Part shown: positions 53,201-61,629 of the stretch, in pieces
Numbering within the stretch: position 1 is the stretch's first letter
Layout: every line of letters starts with the position of its first letter
DNA from: Pseudobacter sp051955275
Lineage (GTDB): Bacteria; Bacteroidota; Bacteroidia; Chitinophagales; Chitinophagaceae
Direction of reading: 5' to 3'
Length of the DNA: 64,000 nucleotides
Assembly: GCF_051955275.1 (NCBI RefSeq)
Contig: NZ_JBQCGW010000126.1
Span: 1-64,000 of the forward strand
Translations under genes and position numbers: made by a program
The notes under the pieces: generated by a model
The model's input: only the letters and a program-made list of their open reading frames with translations
What the model was told of the DNA's origin: nothing
Database searches by the model: none

Positions 53201-53341
53201 AACCTCTGGACCAAAACCAACTATTCCGGTTACGATCCTGAAGTGAGCCGCTTCAACCAGGAAACGCTGAGCCAGGGTATCGATTATGGCAGCTATCCTG
53301 CTTACAAAGCAGTATTGGTTGGACTCAACATCACGCTTTAA
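50219..53341 (+). CDS. SusC/RagA TonB-linked outer-membrane transporter
   Basis: 1040 residues from the ATG at 50219. The frame is open upstream to 50057, but that stretch covers the regulatory repeats and lacks signal character. A long basic head (MLQKFSLPSNAAVDKHPRLS) precedes the hydrophobic signal (IVWLLILCFSTQLLAQ). CarboxypepD_reg-like domain (TSISGTVKDDKGNPLAGVAV), plug (VVVIGYGTARKGDITGSISS, ISIRIRGGNSIQGGNEPLYV) and barrel follow; it ends LVGLNITL. There is no STN domain, so unlike the first SusC it is not FecR-signalled. Control by the adjacent LuxR-type regulator is inferred. It forms an importer with the SusD encoded 25 bp downstream. Confidence 0.95.
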   Translation: MLQKFSLPSNAAVDKHPRLSAVIRQLSIVWLLILCFSTQLLAQGTSISGTVKDDKGNPLAGVAVNVKGTGTGSTTGSDGKYWINAAPNATLVFSHVGFTAQEVAVNNRTSIDVTLVQADQSLDQVVVIGYGTARKGDITGSISSVSSKDLKAVPAASLSQALTGRAAGVRVGTASNMPGGGISIRIRGGNSIQGGNEPLYVVDGYPLYNENGPAINPNDIESVEILKDASATAIYGSRGANGVVIITTKRGKAGRNQIQFESYYGIQKLRKKIPMLNAEQLATVINEGVANVNKDNVGNPGFPKALPFTEEQIKAFGVGTDWQDAIYREAPIQNYQLTFSGGTDKSQYAVSGNYFEQQGIVINTGYSRGSVRLNLDQEINKRLKLGVSATVSRSKGNMVNTDGDGGGGAGVVYGALNFSPTVPIFNADGTYTINNRPGGGILISNPVALANEVQNVNVATRGIGNATLEYKIMEGLYIKTLLGTNFRYEKSNTYLPRTVYSGQANNGTASIYSQQYAEWLNENTLSYRKTFADIHRVNAVVGYTFQNGNFEDVRANAQNFANDILLYNNLGTAQQTNTGASNKNEWMLQSWIARVNYDYDGKYLLTLTGRRDGSSRFGEGNKYAFFPSGSVAWRVSNENFMSGISYISDLKLRASYGLTGNQEIGQFQSLGALGTQNYNFGNVLSVGYAPNRVGNPNLKWESTSQLDFGLDVSLFNNRVQLTADYYQKKTRDLLYNVSLPITTGYSTSLQNIGKVNNTGFELTLNTTNFSGKDFEWTTSFNIAWNKNEIIDLGAVTGDIPVGGASGHLQLANSGILRVGAPVGVFFGLITDGIFQNADEIAKSAQKNAKVGERRYVDVKPDGVINSSDRVILGKAQPDYFYGFTNNFSYKGVDLSVFFQGVHGNSIFNINRFEQESMTGVSNQSTAVLDRWTPTNPSQVIPRAASVGSPYQVTSRQVEDGSYLRLRNIQLGYNFPQQLLKKAGLTAVRVYVSGQNLWTKTNYSGYDPEVSRFNQETLSQGIDYGSYPAYKAVLVGLNITL

Positions 53342-53366
53342 TTCCTCACAGCTCAAAACTATTATC

Positions 53367-54767
53367 ATGAAACGCATTCTATTTATATTCGGAACGTTGC
53401 TGGTAACAGTCAGTGGTTGCCGCAAACTCGACGAAAATCCGGCTAACTTCATCTCCCCTGAAAACTTCTATCGTACACGCAGCGATGCCATAGCAGCAGT
53501 AACGGCCGCTTATGCCCCTGTACGTAACAACGGTTTCGTTACCCGTAACTATGCCATCCTGGGAGAGATCACTACAGACAATATGTTCCCGCTGCCCAAT
53601 AACAATGACCGTGTGCAGCTCGACAACTATGTTCATACACCACAGAACGGTATCCTCCGCGAAACCTGGACCAATTTCTACCAGGGTATTGCATATGCAA
53701 ACAACGTGATAGACCGCGTGCCGGCCATCCAGATGGATGAGAACCTGCGCGCCAGGCTTGTTGGTGAAGCGCAGTTCCTCCGCGCTTTTTATTATTATCA
53801 CCTGGTACGCTTGTTCGGCGATCTGCCCCTGGTGACCAAAGCGCTGAAGTCGCTCGCAGACCTTGACTACCCCAAACGCAGTCCCAAAGCGGATGTGTAC
53901 AAAGTGATCATCGATGACCTGAAAGCGGCGGAAGCCGTGCTGCCTCCCTCCTATACCGGGGCAGATCAGGGACGCGCCACCAGGGGCGCCGCAAAAGCAT
54001 TCCTGGCCAGCGTTTACCTCACGCTGAAACAATACCAGCAGGCTGCAGACAAAGCGGCTGAAGTGATGGCGCCCGGTTCAGGATACGGCTTATGGGATAA
54101 CTACCTGGATGTGTATGATATCAAGAATGAGTTTGGGAAAGAAGCCATCTTCGATGCACAATTTGTGAGCGGGCCGGCAGGTCAGGGTGGTAACCTCATC
54201 GCATTCTTTGCACAGGAAAACAACTCTGTGGGTGGTCGCGGTTTCGGCTCCTTCCAGCCTACTCAGGAATTGTATGATGCATTCCAGGCAACAGACAAAC
54301 GTAAAGTGGTATTCTTCAGTAAGGGAACAGACAACAAATATTATTGCAACAAATGGATAGATGCCGATGCAAAAACAGAGAACCAGTCTGACAATAACTA
54401 TCCGCTGATGCGGTATGCCACGGTGGTGCTCACTTTTGCAGAAGCATACAATGAAGTACATACTCCTGTTGACGACAACGATGCTTACAAAGCCATCAAC
54501 AGTATCCGCCAGCGAGCAGGCCTGCCGCTGTTTTCAGGACTCACACAAAACCAACTGAGGGATAGCATCCTGAATGAAAGAAGACTGGAGCTTTGCTTTG
54601 AAGGAGAGCGCTGGTTTGACCTGGTGCGCACCGGCTTATTGGAATCAACGCTCAAGGCCAAGGGCAATAACAACATCAAACCTTTCCATGTACTTTTCCC
54701 TGTACCACAGTTTGAGATAGACCTCAACCCGAATCTCAAACCACAGAACCCGGGTTATCCTGATTAA
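53367..54767 (+). CDS. SusD/RagB family nutrient-binding lipoprotein
   Basis: 466 residues from the ATG at 53367; the longer frame from 53286 overlaps susC and lacks sense. The lipoprotein signal is MKRILFIFGTLLVTVSGC. SusD features include ENFYRTRSDAIAAVTAAYAPV, ANNVIDRVPAIQMDE, GEAQFLRAFYYYHLVRLFGDLPLVT, the TPR-like AAKAFLASVYLTLKQYQQAA, and the C-terminal LMRYATVVLTFAEAYNEV ... ILNERRLELCFEGERWFDLVRTG, ending PQNPGYPD. It caps the preceding SusC barrel at the cell surface. The nearest enzyme is the GH88 hydrolase divergent from the regulator, which makes a uronic-acid-containing glycan a reasonable but unproven cargo. Confidence 0.95.
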   Translation: MKRILFIFGTLLVTVSGCRKLDENPANFISPENFYRTRSDAIAAVTAAYAPVRNNGFVTRNYAILGEITTDNMFPLPNNNDRVQLDNYVHTPQNGILRETWTNFYQGIAYANNVIDRVPAIQMDENLRARLVGEAQFLRAFYYYHLVRLFGDLPLVTKALKSLADLDYPKRSPKADVYKVIIDDLKAAEAVLPPSYTGADQGRATRGAAKAFLASVYLTLKQYQQAADKAAEVMAPGSGYGLWDNYLDVYDIKNEFGKEAIFDAQFVSGPAGQGGNLIAFFAQENNSVGGRGFGSFQPTQELYDAFQATDKRKVVFFSKGTDNKYYCNKWIDADAKTENQSDNNYPLMRYATVVLTFAEAYNEVHTPVDDNDAYKAINSIRQRAGLPLFSGLTQNQLRDSILNERRLELCFEGERWFDLVRTGLLESTLKAKGNNNIKPFHVLFPVPQFEIDLNPNLKPQNPGYPD

Positions 54768-54794
54768 AGAAGCAGGTTTTATTTATAGATCGAT

Positions 54795-54830
54795 GAAAGG
54801 CTGACCGTACAGGTTGGCCTTTCTCATTTT
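54795..54830 (+). terminator. Terminator of the second susCD operon
   Basis: A 12-bp stem GAAAGGCTGACC / GGTTGGCCTTTC (two G-T pairs), loop GTACA, then TCATTTTATC. Confidence 0.75.
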
Positions 54831-54923
54831 ATCAGCGTGTGCCAAATCGCTCGCGTCCCCGACTTCTGGCCGCACTCTGAGTATTTTCAATACCTTTAGC
54901 AACTAATCAACAACCTGGCAAAT

Positions 54924-55520
54924 ATGAAATTGTTACTGAAACACACAGCCGCACTGCTTTCCATCTCCCTTATCATGGCAAGCTGCGGAGGCAATGGCAC
55001 ACCCAAAGAAACATCAACCACCGATTCTGTTACCAATACAGATCCTGTTCCTCCACCCACAGAAGAACAGGGTATAGTTGAACCCGTTGCTCCCACTGCA
55101 GATTGCATGATGAGCGCGAGCCTGGGCGCACGCAGCTGGAAAGCATCCGGAGTAACCGTTAACCAGATCAATGAGCATCTCACCATCAGCCACGACGGAG
55201 ATTATTCCGATTCCACCGACATCCACAATCTCCAGATCATGATTCACAATTACAAAGGCCCCGGCACCTACAAATTCACGGGTGATGGCAATTGTACATT
55301 CTCCGTTGGTCTTACCCAAACTGATACCTATCTCACTTCTCACGAAGGCAGCGCAGGTTCCATCACTGTTGCAGAACACAAGGACAGTATTTTCAAAGCC
55401 ACCTTCAGCTTCAAGGGCGCCAACAATGATGGCACACCTAAATTCCTGGAAGTAAGCAAAGGAGTGATCAGAGCAAAGGATGGCGGCAACTGCCGCGTGC
55501 AGGGAGTGATCAATAAATAA
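54924..55520 (+). CDS. Lipoprotein of unknown function, beta-rich domain
   Basis: 198 residues. The lipobox is clear (LSISLIMASC followed by GGNG). A low-complexity Thr/Pro/Glu linker (about 25-60) tethers a C-terminal domain of about 135 residues. That domain opens with MMSASLGARSWKASGVTV and has alternating strands (NLQIMIHNYKGPGTYKF, SIFKATFSFKGAN), resembling small DUF6252-like lipoproteins of Bacteroidota. I am not sure of the family and make no functional claim. Two cysteines (in TADC and GGNC) could form a disulfide. It is monocistronic, with a weak TACCTTTA -7-like element upstream and a strong terminator downstream. Confidence 0.75.
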   Translation: MKLLLKHTAALLSISLIMASCGGNGTPKETSTTDSVTNTDPVPPPTEEQGIVEPVAPTADCMMSASLGARSWKASGVTVNQINEHLTISHDGDYSDSTDIHNLQIMIHNYKGPGTYKFTGDGNCTFSVGLTQTDTYLTSHEGSAGSITVAEHKDSIFKATFSFKGANNDGTPKFLEVSKGVIRAKDGGNCRVQGVINK

Positions 55521-55543
55521 TTTTTATACCCATCATAACAAAC

Positions 55544-55575
55544 AAAGGCCCCGGTAACAGAACGGGGCCTTTTGC
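55544..55575 (+). terminator. Rho-independent terminator
   Basis: A perfect 10-bp stem AAAGGCCCCG / CGGGGCCTTT with a 9-nt loop GTAACAGAA, ending in T residues, 23 bp after the lipoprotein stop. It separates this gene from the convergent MutS-like operon. Confidence 0.85.
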
Positions 55576-55601
55576 TTATTACTACTACATGAGAAAATTC
55601 G

Positions 55602-56918
55602 TCAGCCGATAATATCCAGGATCTTTTCATTTTCAATGATCATCATTCCATGCCTGTCTGAAGTAATACCCGGCTGCATCCTGTACGTGTATCGTGGAAT
55701 ATGTCCTTCCATCACCGTTGGCAGGAAGAAGAATTGCAGGTTGGGATTTTTCTCCTGCAATACAGTTCCCACTTCAATGATATGCGTTGAAATGATAAAG
55801 GCACAATTCCGGTAAGCAGCGAATGCTTCCGCGCAGGCAAGCGTAGCATCGTATGCATCCTTCACATTGGTGCCTTTGAACAATTCATCAAAGATCACCA
55901 GCAGGTCTTTCTTAGTGGCTACCTCTTTGGCTACATTCTTTACACGAAGTACTTCCGCATAAAAATGGCTGTATCCCATATCCAGGTTATCCGGCACATT
56001 GATGCTGGAGAAAATACCATCTCGTACAGAAAAGCGCATGGACCTGGCCGCTACCGGGAATCCCATATGCGCCATGTAAACCGCTACCCCAAAGGATTTC
56101 ATGAAGGTGGATTTGCCGGCCATATTAGCCCCGGTCAGGAAAAGCATATTGCTGTGTGCTTCCAGGGTCAGGTCGTTGCCGATGGCTTTGTCCAGTCCCG
56201 GATGACGGCAATCCTTCACATCGATGATACGCTCTCCGTGGGGCAGGGCTTCTGCGTACACGAAACTTTTTTCCCTTGCCACATCGGCTACGGCAATACA
56301 AACATCCACCAGGTAGATGAGTTGCAGGAATGCCTTCATATCATCATGAAGCGAATTGCGCAACTGATGATCATGATTAGCTACCTGCAACCCGTTCAGA
56401 CTACCTTCCTGTACCGGCTGCATCAACCAGGAAAGCTTTCCATGGCTATACAATTGGTGAAAAGCCTTGAGTTCATCCTGCAGCGGGTTATCAGGTTGAT
56501 CGATCTGCTGGAAGAATGCATGCCATTGCCGCAGCAATCCGATAGTGGTGTAAAATCCTTTATTGAACAACTGGTATTCCTGCATAAGTCCCATCGCTTT
56601 CAGGGATCTTCTTCTCGATACCTGCAGGGCATTGCTCACCCATCCCTGTCCGCCACCGGAGAGCAGGTAGGTTTCCATTACACCGAATTCTTCCGTATCA
56701 ACAGGAAACTGCCAGGCCTTCCTTTGAAAATACTGGAAGATTGAACTCCGTCTGTTGATCTCCTTTTCATTGGTGAGCGGATGATTGAACATACTGTCCA
56801 TCAGCTGCGCGCCGCCATGTGTACGGGTCTGATTGAAGATGCTGTACAGGGAATTATTCTTGTACCGGCCCCTGATATTGAGATCGTCCAGTGTCTGATT
56901 ATCTGCAATGAATGCCAT
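55602..56918 (-). CDS. MutS-like ATPase, second of a tandem pair
   Basis: 438 residues. The C-terminal half is a MutS ATPase domain: Walker A LFLTGANMAGKSTFMKSFG (about residue 265), MGYSHFYAEVLRV, Walker B plus signature VIFDELFKGTNVKDAYDA, and the H-loop FIISTHIIEVG. The N-terminal half is helical, like the core/clamp region of MutS, and starts FIADNQTLDDLNIRG. The mismatch-recognition and connector domains of true MutS are missing, as are the Smr and KOW regions of MutS2. It therefore is not a mismatch-repair MutS by structure. It lies 6 bp after its paralogue, with which it shares most motifs, and ends the ABC operon. A role in binding branched or other unusual DNA is possible. Confidence 0.85.
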   Translation of the reverse strand: MAFIADNQTLDDLNIRGRYKNNSLYSIFNQTRTHGGAQLMDSMFNHPLTNEKEINRRSSIFQYFQRKAWQFPVDTEEFGVMETYLLSGGGQGWVSNALQVSRRRSLKAMGLMQEYQLFNKGFYTTIGLLRQWHAFFQQIDQPDNPLQDELKAFHQLYSHGKLSWLMQPVQEGSLNGLQVANHDHQLRNSLHDDMKAFLQLIYLVDVCIAVADVAREKSFVYAEALPHGERIIDVKDCRHPGLDKAIGNDLTLEAHSNMLFLTGANMAGKSTFMKSFGVAVYMAHMGFPVAARSMRFSVRDGIFSSINVPDNLDMGYSHFYAEVLRVKNVAKEVATKKDLLVIFDELFKGTNVKDAYDATLACAEAFAAYRNCAFIISTHIIEVGTVLQEKNPNLQFFFLPTVMEGHIPRYTYRMQPGITSDRHGMMIIENEKILDIIG

Positions 56919-56924
56919 ACGTAA

Positions 56925-58262
56925 TTAATTATTGAGTCCCTCCTTCAGGATATCGATGATGCCCTCATTATTGATGATCACCATACCATGCCTGTCTTCT
57001 GTAATGCCTTTCTCCAGCTGGTAAGTATACACGGGCTTCTGCCCCTGCATCTTTGTGGGAAGGAAAACGAAATTGATATTGTTGTATTTCGGCATCAGGG
57101 TATCGCCTGCTTCCATGATATGGGTGCTCACGATGAACATGCAATTGGTTTTGCGTGCAAAAGCGCCGGTGATGGCCACAGTGGCTTCATAGGCATCCTT
57201 TACATTGGTGCCCCGGAAAAGCTCATCGAAGATGACGAAGATATTCCTGTTGGCATGGAGCTGTTCTGCCACCTTCTTCACACGCAGCACTTCTGCATAA
57301 AAATGACTATGTCCCACATTGAGGTTATCACTGAGATTGATGGTAGTGAACATGCCATCGCGTACGGAAAACTGCATCTTCTCTGCCGCCACGGGAAATC
57401 CCATATGCGCCAAAAAGAGGGCAATACCCAGTGATTTCATGAAAGTGGATTTGCCTGCCATGTTTGCTCCCGTAAGAAACACCACATTGCCACCGGGTGT
57501 GATGGAAATGGTATTGCCAATGGGCTTATCCAGCTGCGGGTGGTATACATTGGTAAGATGGATGCTGTGCAGCTCCTTGTTGATGGCTTCCGGAAAGATG
57601 AAACTCCTTTCGGTAGCAACTCCGGCAACAGAAATGTATACATCCATGGTATATACATGATAGAGCAGGGTCTTCACTTTATCAAGGTGCTGGTAACGGA
57701 ACAATTTATCCAGCTGGGAATTGTCTTCAAAGGAGATCTTTGAACCCGGCTTTCTTTCGAATACCGGTTGCCAGGCTTCCGATTCCAGGATCTCCTGCAT
57801 CAGCTGCAAGTCAGTCCTGTAAGTGCTTACAGCAGAATCTGCCAACAATTCACTGATCAGCTTTTTCAGCGCATGGGATACTTCCACCAGTGATGATACG
57901 CCCTTGGCCAGCAGCTGGTATTCCGTATCCGAACCGATCAGTGTTTTGAATTTCCTTTCCAGTGTATTGTTCTCGTGCGCCAGCTGGCTACGTTCATCAG
58001 TATTGCTGAGGTATTGCTCGATGGCATCGAACTGCTCACTTCGGAAAGGGAACTGCTGTTTGCGCTGCTGAAAATACCGGATGATACTGGCACGCCGGTT
58101 AATGGCATCCGTATCAGAAAGAGGGTAGCGGAACATTTGTTCCAGTTGTTCCGCTCCTCCTCTGGAACAGGTACGGTTAAAAATGGAATAGACGGACTGT
58201 TTGCCTCTTTTTCCGAAAATATTCAGATCGTCGAGCGTCTGTTTATCTGTAATGAAGTTCAT
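56925..58262 (-). CDS. MutS-like ATPase, first of a tandem pair
   Basis: 445 residues, paralogous to the next gene along the whole length. Both begin with FI.D.QTLDDLNI.G and share the block YSIFN.T...GGA. The ATPase domain has VFLTGANMAGKSTFMKSLG, VGHSHFYAEVLRVKKVA, VIFDELFRGTNVKDAYEA and FIVSTHIMEAG. As in its partner the N-terminal mismatch-recognition domain is absent. MutS proteins work as dimers with composite ATP sites, so the two products may form a heterodimer. The gene follows the ABC permease/GldG-like gene by 21 bp and precedes its paralogue by 6 bp. A shared transcript is very likely; a shared task is unproven. Confidence 0.85.
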   Translation of the reverse strand: MNFITDKQTLDDLNIFGKRGKQSVYSIFNRTCSRGGAEQLEQMFRYPLSDTDAINRRASIIRYFQQRKQQFPFRSEQFDAIEQYLSNTDERSQLAHENNTLERKFKTLIGSDTEYQLLAKGVSSLVEVSHALKKLISELLADSAVSTYRTDLQLMQEILESEAWQPVFERKPGSKISFEDNSQLDKLFRYQHLDKVKTLLYHVYTMDVYISVAGVATERSFIFPEAINKELHSIHLTNVYHPQLDKPIGNTISITPGGNVVFLTGANMAGKSTFMKSLGIALFLAHMGFPVAAEKMQFSVRDGMFTTINLSDNLNVGHSHFYAEVLRVKKVAEQLHANRNIFVIFDELFRGTNVKDAYEATVAITGAFARKTNCMFIVSTHIMEAGDTLMPKYNNINFVFLPTKMQGQKPVYTYQLEKGITEDRHGMVIINNEGIIDILKEGLNN

Positions 58263-58283
58263 GGTATGTTCAATGAATTGAAA

Positions 58284-60572
58284 CTATCTGCCTCTTCTGC
58301 GGATCCAGATCAGCAGTCCGCATGCTGCCAGCACCAGTGGGAATACCCATTTCAGGAAGATATTGCTGACGCTCCAGCTGCCTTCACTCAGCTTGATGGA
58401 TTTGTCAGGCATGGGGTCCCTGCGCATATCAACGGGCACTTCACCATCGGAAAGCCAGCTGAAGCCGCCATTGATGAGATAGAAATTTCCTGCAGGCAGG
58501 TCCTTTCTCATCATTCCCAGCTCACCGTTGCTGAGCCAGTCTGCATCACCCGTTATAAGGATCTTTTGTTCACGGCCATTGATGGTCCTGGATAAAGCGG
58601 CCACCGTTGGGATGGGCTCCATTTTTTCAACAGCCGGATTGAATACTGCAGAGTCATCCACAAAATCCGTGGTCTCTGTTTCATTCCAGCTGCCTGTTGA
58701 ATCGGAAGAGAAGAGCGTGGTTACTTTGAAGCCCTTGCTGCTGTCGATCTGCAGACCACCGCTGGTGGGCAGTGTCAGCAGTGCTTCCCTGCGCTTCATT
58801 CCCTCGAAATAGTAAGAGAATTTCGTAGCTGCGAGTGTGGGCTTCAAGGTAAGCAGGTTAGCCTGGAACTTCTCGGAAGGTTTCACCAGTGTTCCCTTCA
58901 GGAAGCTGACACCAAACTGCTCAGTGAAAGTATTCATCACATCCTGACGGCCGGGCTCACCGGCGATGAGCAGATTACCACCACGATCGATGTATTGCTG
59001 CAGGATCTTCTTCTCATCATCATTGAGCACACGCTTGGGCTCAGCGATCATGAGGATCCGGATACTGTCCGGGATCACCTGGTTCAGCGTCACGTCCTGG
59101 AAGTTAAAGCCCTGATTGATCAGCGCATGACGGAAGGTCTTTTCTTCTGCGAACATTTTGTAGCCTCTGTCGAATGCATTGTGGCTTTCCCTTTCACCAT
59201 GACCGCTCAGGAAACCGATTACCGGCAGCTGCGCAGTAAGGCGCTTGAAAGCAGCGCTGATCTCTGCTTCAGAAGGATAACGCATGGGGTCGTCGAAGAT
59301 GCGGAGGAAGGTCTTCTGTCCGTTCTCTCTTTCCAGCAAACGCACAAAGCGGAACATTTCAGGTTTCAGGTCCACCTCATTGCTGATGGCGCTGTACGGA
59401 AGGATCTCAAATTTGAAGTCCTGCAATTTCTGCAGGGTGTCCATCCGCTGTTTATCATTGAGGGTTGGATATTGTTTATCCAGGTGTTCATTCTTGGCCC
59501 TGTGATAATAGTATTTGTATTTCATTTTGATATCCGGCTTGAAGCGGATATACCGGGCGAATGTGCTCACATCCCATTTGAAGGATGCAGGAAGGGCGGT
59601 ATAATAATTCTCTTCCAGCATATTGGAGTAAGTAGTGATGGTGAGACCGTCATTCAGTTTGCTCAGGATGTCCTGACTGGAACGAGTGAGGGTATTGGTT
59701 TTGGTGCGCGTCACATCCAGGTAGCCCATCAGCTGGGGCTTGGAACTGAAATACCCGATCATCATGGCTATTATAAATACCGTGGCATATTTCCCGAAAT
59801 TGGCAATGAAACTGCTGCGCACTCTTCCTGTATGCAATTTGAGGATAGTGAAGGAAATGAACATACCGATCACCACCACAAAATAAAGCAGGTCTTCACT
59901 GGTGATCATACCGGCAATGAATGTATCTGCACGGCCGGAGATGGCGAGCCAGTAAGTGATATCACGCACGAATTCGATCTCCTGCCCTACACCTTTTACA
60001 TAGTTTAATACGGCAAGCATCGCCAGGGTGCCCATGGCAGCAACTACGGTGTAAGAAGTGAGCGAGCTCATGAAGAGGCCTACAGCAGCATACGCGCAGA
60101 TGAGCAGGTAGAGGCCAAGCATGCCGCAGAGGATCAGCGGGAAGTCAACCTTTTCAATAGTGCCGGCAGCAAAGAAGCTGAACACGCCGAGAATGGCCAT
60201 CAGCACCAGTCCGAAGATCATCAGGGATAAATATTTGCCCATGATGATCTGGTAATTGGTGAGCGGGGATGAATAGAGCAGCTTGATGCCACCATTGCCA
60301 TATTCCCGGCTCATCACGCCCATGGTGAGCAGCGGGATGTAGAGATAGAGATAGGTCTGAACATTAGTGAACATTCCCATCATTCCTCCGAATGTGTTGG
60401 AGGTAACACTGTAAAGGCTCCATCCCAGTGTCTGACGGCGGATCATTCCTTCGAAGATCCCCGTGAAGCCAAGTGCTACCTGAAAGGCGAAGATCACCAG
60501 GATCAGCCAGGCCACAGGCGAGTAAAAAAGTTTCTGCAGTTCCGTTCTTGCTATTTTGAAAATCGTTTTCAT
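58284..60572 (-). CDS. ABC-2 permease fused to GldG-like auxiliary domain
   Basis: 762 residues from the ATG at 60572 (a GTG one codon earlier is possible). Residues about 1-290 form an ABC-2-type permease like GldF: ARTELQKLFYSPVAWLILVIFAF, then about six membrane segments including LYLYIPLLTMGVMSREYGNGGIKLLYSSPLT. A further helix leads into a GldG/ABC_transp_aux domain (about 300-730: TRTKTNTLTRSSQDILSKL, VIGFLSGHGERESHNAFDRGY, QYIDRGGNLLIAGEPGR). A C-terminal membrane helix (WVFPLVLAACGLLIWI) ends the protein. In gliding bacteria GldF and GldG are usually separate. The ATPase gene lies 44 bp upstream. The exported substrate is unknown. Confidence 0.9.
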   Translation of the reverse strand: MKTIFKIARTELQKLFYSPVAWLILVIFAFQVALGFTGIFEGMIRRQTLGWSLYSVTSNTFGGMMGMFTNVQTYLYLYIPLLTMGVMSREYGNGGIKLLYSSPLTNYQIIMGKYLSLMIFGLVLMAILGVFSFFAAGTIEKVDFPLILCGMLGLYLLICAYAAVGLFMSSLTSYTVVAAMGTLAMLAVLNYVKGVGQEIEFVRDITYWLAISGRADTFIAGMITSEDLLYFVVVIGMFISFTILKLHTGRVRSSFIANFGKYATVFIIAMMIGYFSSKPQLMGYLDVTRTKTNTLTRSSQDILSKLNDGLTITTYSNMLEENYYTALPASFKWDVSTFARYIRFKPDIKMKYKYYYHRAKNEHLDKQYPTLNDKQRMDTLQKLQDFKFEILPYSAISNEVDLKPEMFRFVRLLERENGQKTFLRIFDDPMRYPSEAEISAAFKRLTAQLPVIGFLSGHGERESHNAFDRGYKMFAEEKTFRHALINQGFNFQDVTLNQVIPDSIRILMIAEPKRVLNDDEKKILQQYIDRGGNLLIAGEPGRQDVMNTFTEQFGVSFLKGTLVKPSEKFQANLLTLKPTLAATKFSYYFEGMKRREALLTLPTSGGLQIDSSKGFKVTTLFSSDSTGSWNETETTDFVDDSAVFNPAVEKMEPIPTVAALSRTINGREQKILITGDADWLSNGELGMMRKDLPAGNFYLINGGFSWLSDGEVPVDMRRDPMPDKSIKLSEGSWSVSNIFLKWVFPLVLAACGLLIWIRRRGR

Positions 60573-60616
60573 CACAAATATTTTTTAGGTTATGGTTCAG
60601 AGACTGGCTCCTCCTG

Positions 60617-61543
60617 CTACTTTTTTTTCTTGCTGAGTTCTGCGAAAATGGTGTCGAGTGAATTCTTCTCCAGGTTGATCTCCATCAGTCTCCAGTTATT
60701 GGATACGCTGGCGGCCACAATACGTTCAGTAACTTCTGTAGCATCGGTGAACTGAATGCGGAAGCGGGTTCCGCCGAGATGGTCCACATTGATCACACCT
60801 GGAATGGCTTTCAGCTCCTCCGGGGAAGGTGTTGACATGAGAGATACTACCAGGGTATTGGGCATGATCTGGTTGTCGAATTCATCCAGGGTACCGGAGA
60901 ATACAACATGACCTTCATTGATCATCCAGATATTGTCGCATAGCGCCTGCACTTCCTGCAGGATATGTGTGCTGAGCACCACAGTTCTTTCTTCTGCGAT
61001 CTCGCGGATCAGGTTACGCACTTCCAGGATCTGGTTGGGATCAAGGCCATTGGTAGGTTCATCCAGCACCACAAAATCGGGTCTGTGGATGATGGCCTGC
61101 GCAATGCCAACACGCTGCTGGTACCCCCCGGACAGGTTCCTGATCAGTCTTTTACTGAAATGGCTGACGCCTACTTTGCTCATCACTTCATCGATAGCTG
61201 GCTTTACGGCTGAAGGCTTCATCAGCCTGATATTGGCGCAATGTCTCAGATATTCCTCAACGGTGAGATCGGTCTGAAGGGGTGGCTGCTGGGGCAGGAA
61301 GCCGATATGCCGCTTGGCGCGTACAGGTTCCTTGCGAAGGTTCACACCCTGGATATATACTTCTCCCTGGGTTTGTTTGATCACCCCGCAGATGATATTC
61401 ATGATGGTGGATTTGCCCGCGCCATTGGAACCGAGCAAACCGTAAATACCATTCCGGGTGAGCTCGAAATTGATGTCTTTGATTGCCCATTGCACACTGT
61501 ACCGGTGGCTAAGGTTCTCCACTTTCACGATGGATGCACTCAT
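60617..61543 (-). CDS. ABC transporter ATP-binding protein, GldA-like
   Basis: 308 residues with all ABC ATPase elements: Walker A LLGSNGAGKSTIMN, Q-loop GFLPQQPPL, signature NLSGGYQQRVGIAQA, Walker B FVVLDEPTNGLDP and H-loop VVLSTHILQEV. The C-terminal 80 residues are the extra domain found in GldA and other exporters of this class. It partners the permease/GldG-like protein encoded next. In flavobacteria GldA/GldF/GldG is needed for gliding, but homologues occur in non-gliding species too, so a motility role is only a possibility. It leads the four-gene operon with the two MutS-like ATPases. Confidence 0.93.
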   Translation of the reverse strand: MSASIVKVENLSHRYSVQWAIKDINFELTRNGIYGLLGSNGAGKSTIMNIICGVIKQTQGEVYIQGVNLRKEPVRAKRHIGFLPQQPPLQTDLTVEEYLRHCANIRLMKPSAVKPAIDEVMSKVGVSHFSKRLIRNLSGGYQQRVGIAQAIIHRPDFVVLDEPTNGLDPNQILEVRNLIREIAEERTVVLSTHILQEVQALCDNIWMINEGHVVFSGTLDEFDNQIMPNTLVVSLMSTPSPEELKAIPGVINVDHLGGTRFRIQFTDATEVTERIVAASVSNNWRLMEINLEKNSLDTIFAELSKKKK

Positions 61544-61577
61544 TTGCTTACTGATTTTTGGATAAAAGAATAGTGAT

Positions 61578-61607
61578 ATGAAGCGCAGCGGTGAGGCCGC
61601 GCTTCAT
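61578..61607. terminator. Stem-loop between the PKD-like operon and the ABC operon
   Basis: ATGAAGCGC / GCGCTTCAT flanks a GC-rich loop that can refold as GCGG/CCGC. It sits 22 bp after the leftward PKD-like stop codon, with ATCACTATTCTTTT following on that strand. It is a probable terminator for the SusD-DUF4843-PKD operon. Confidence 0.6.
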
Positions 61608-61629
61608 TTTCGTATAATGGTAATGGTTA

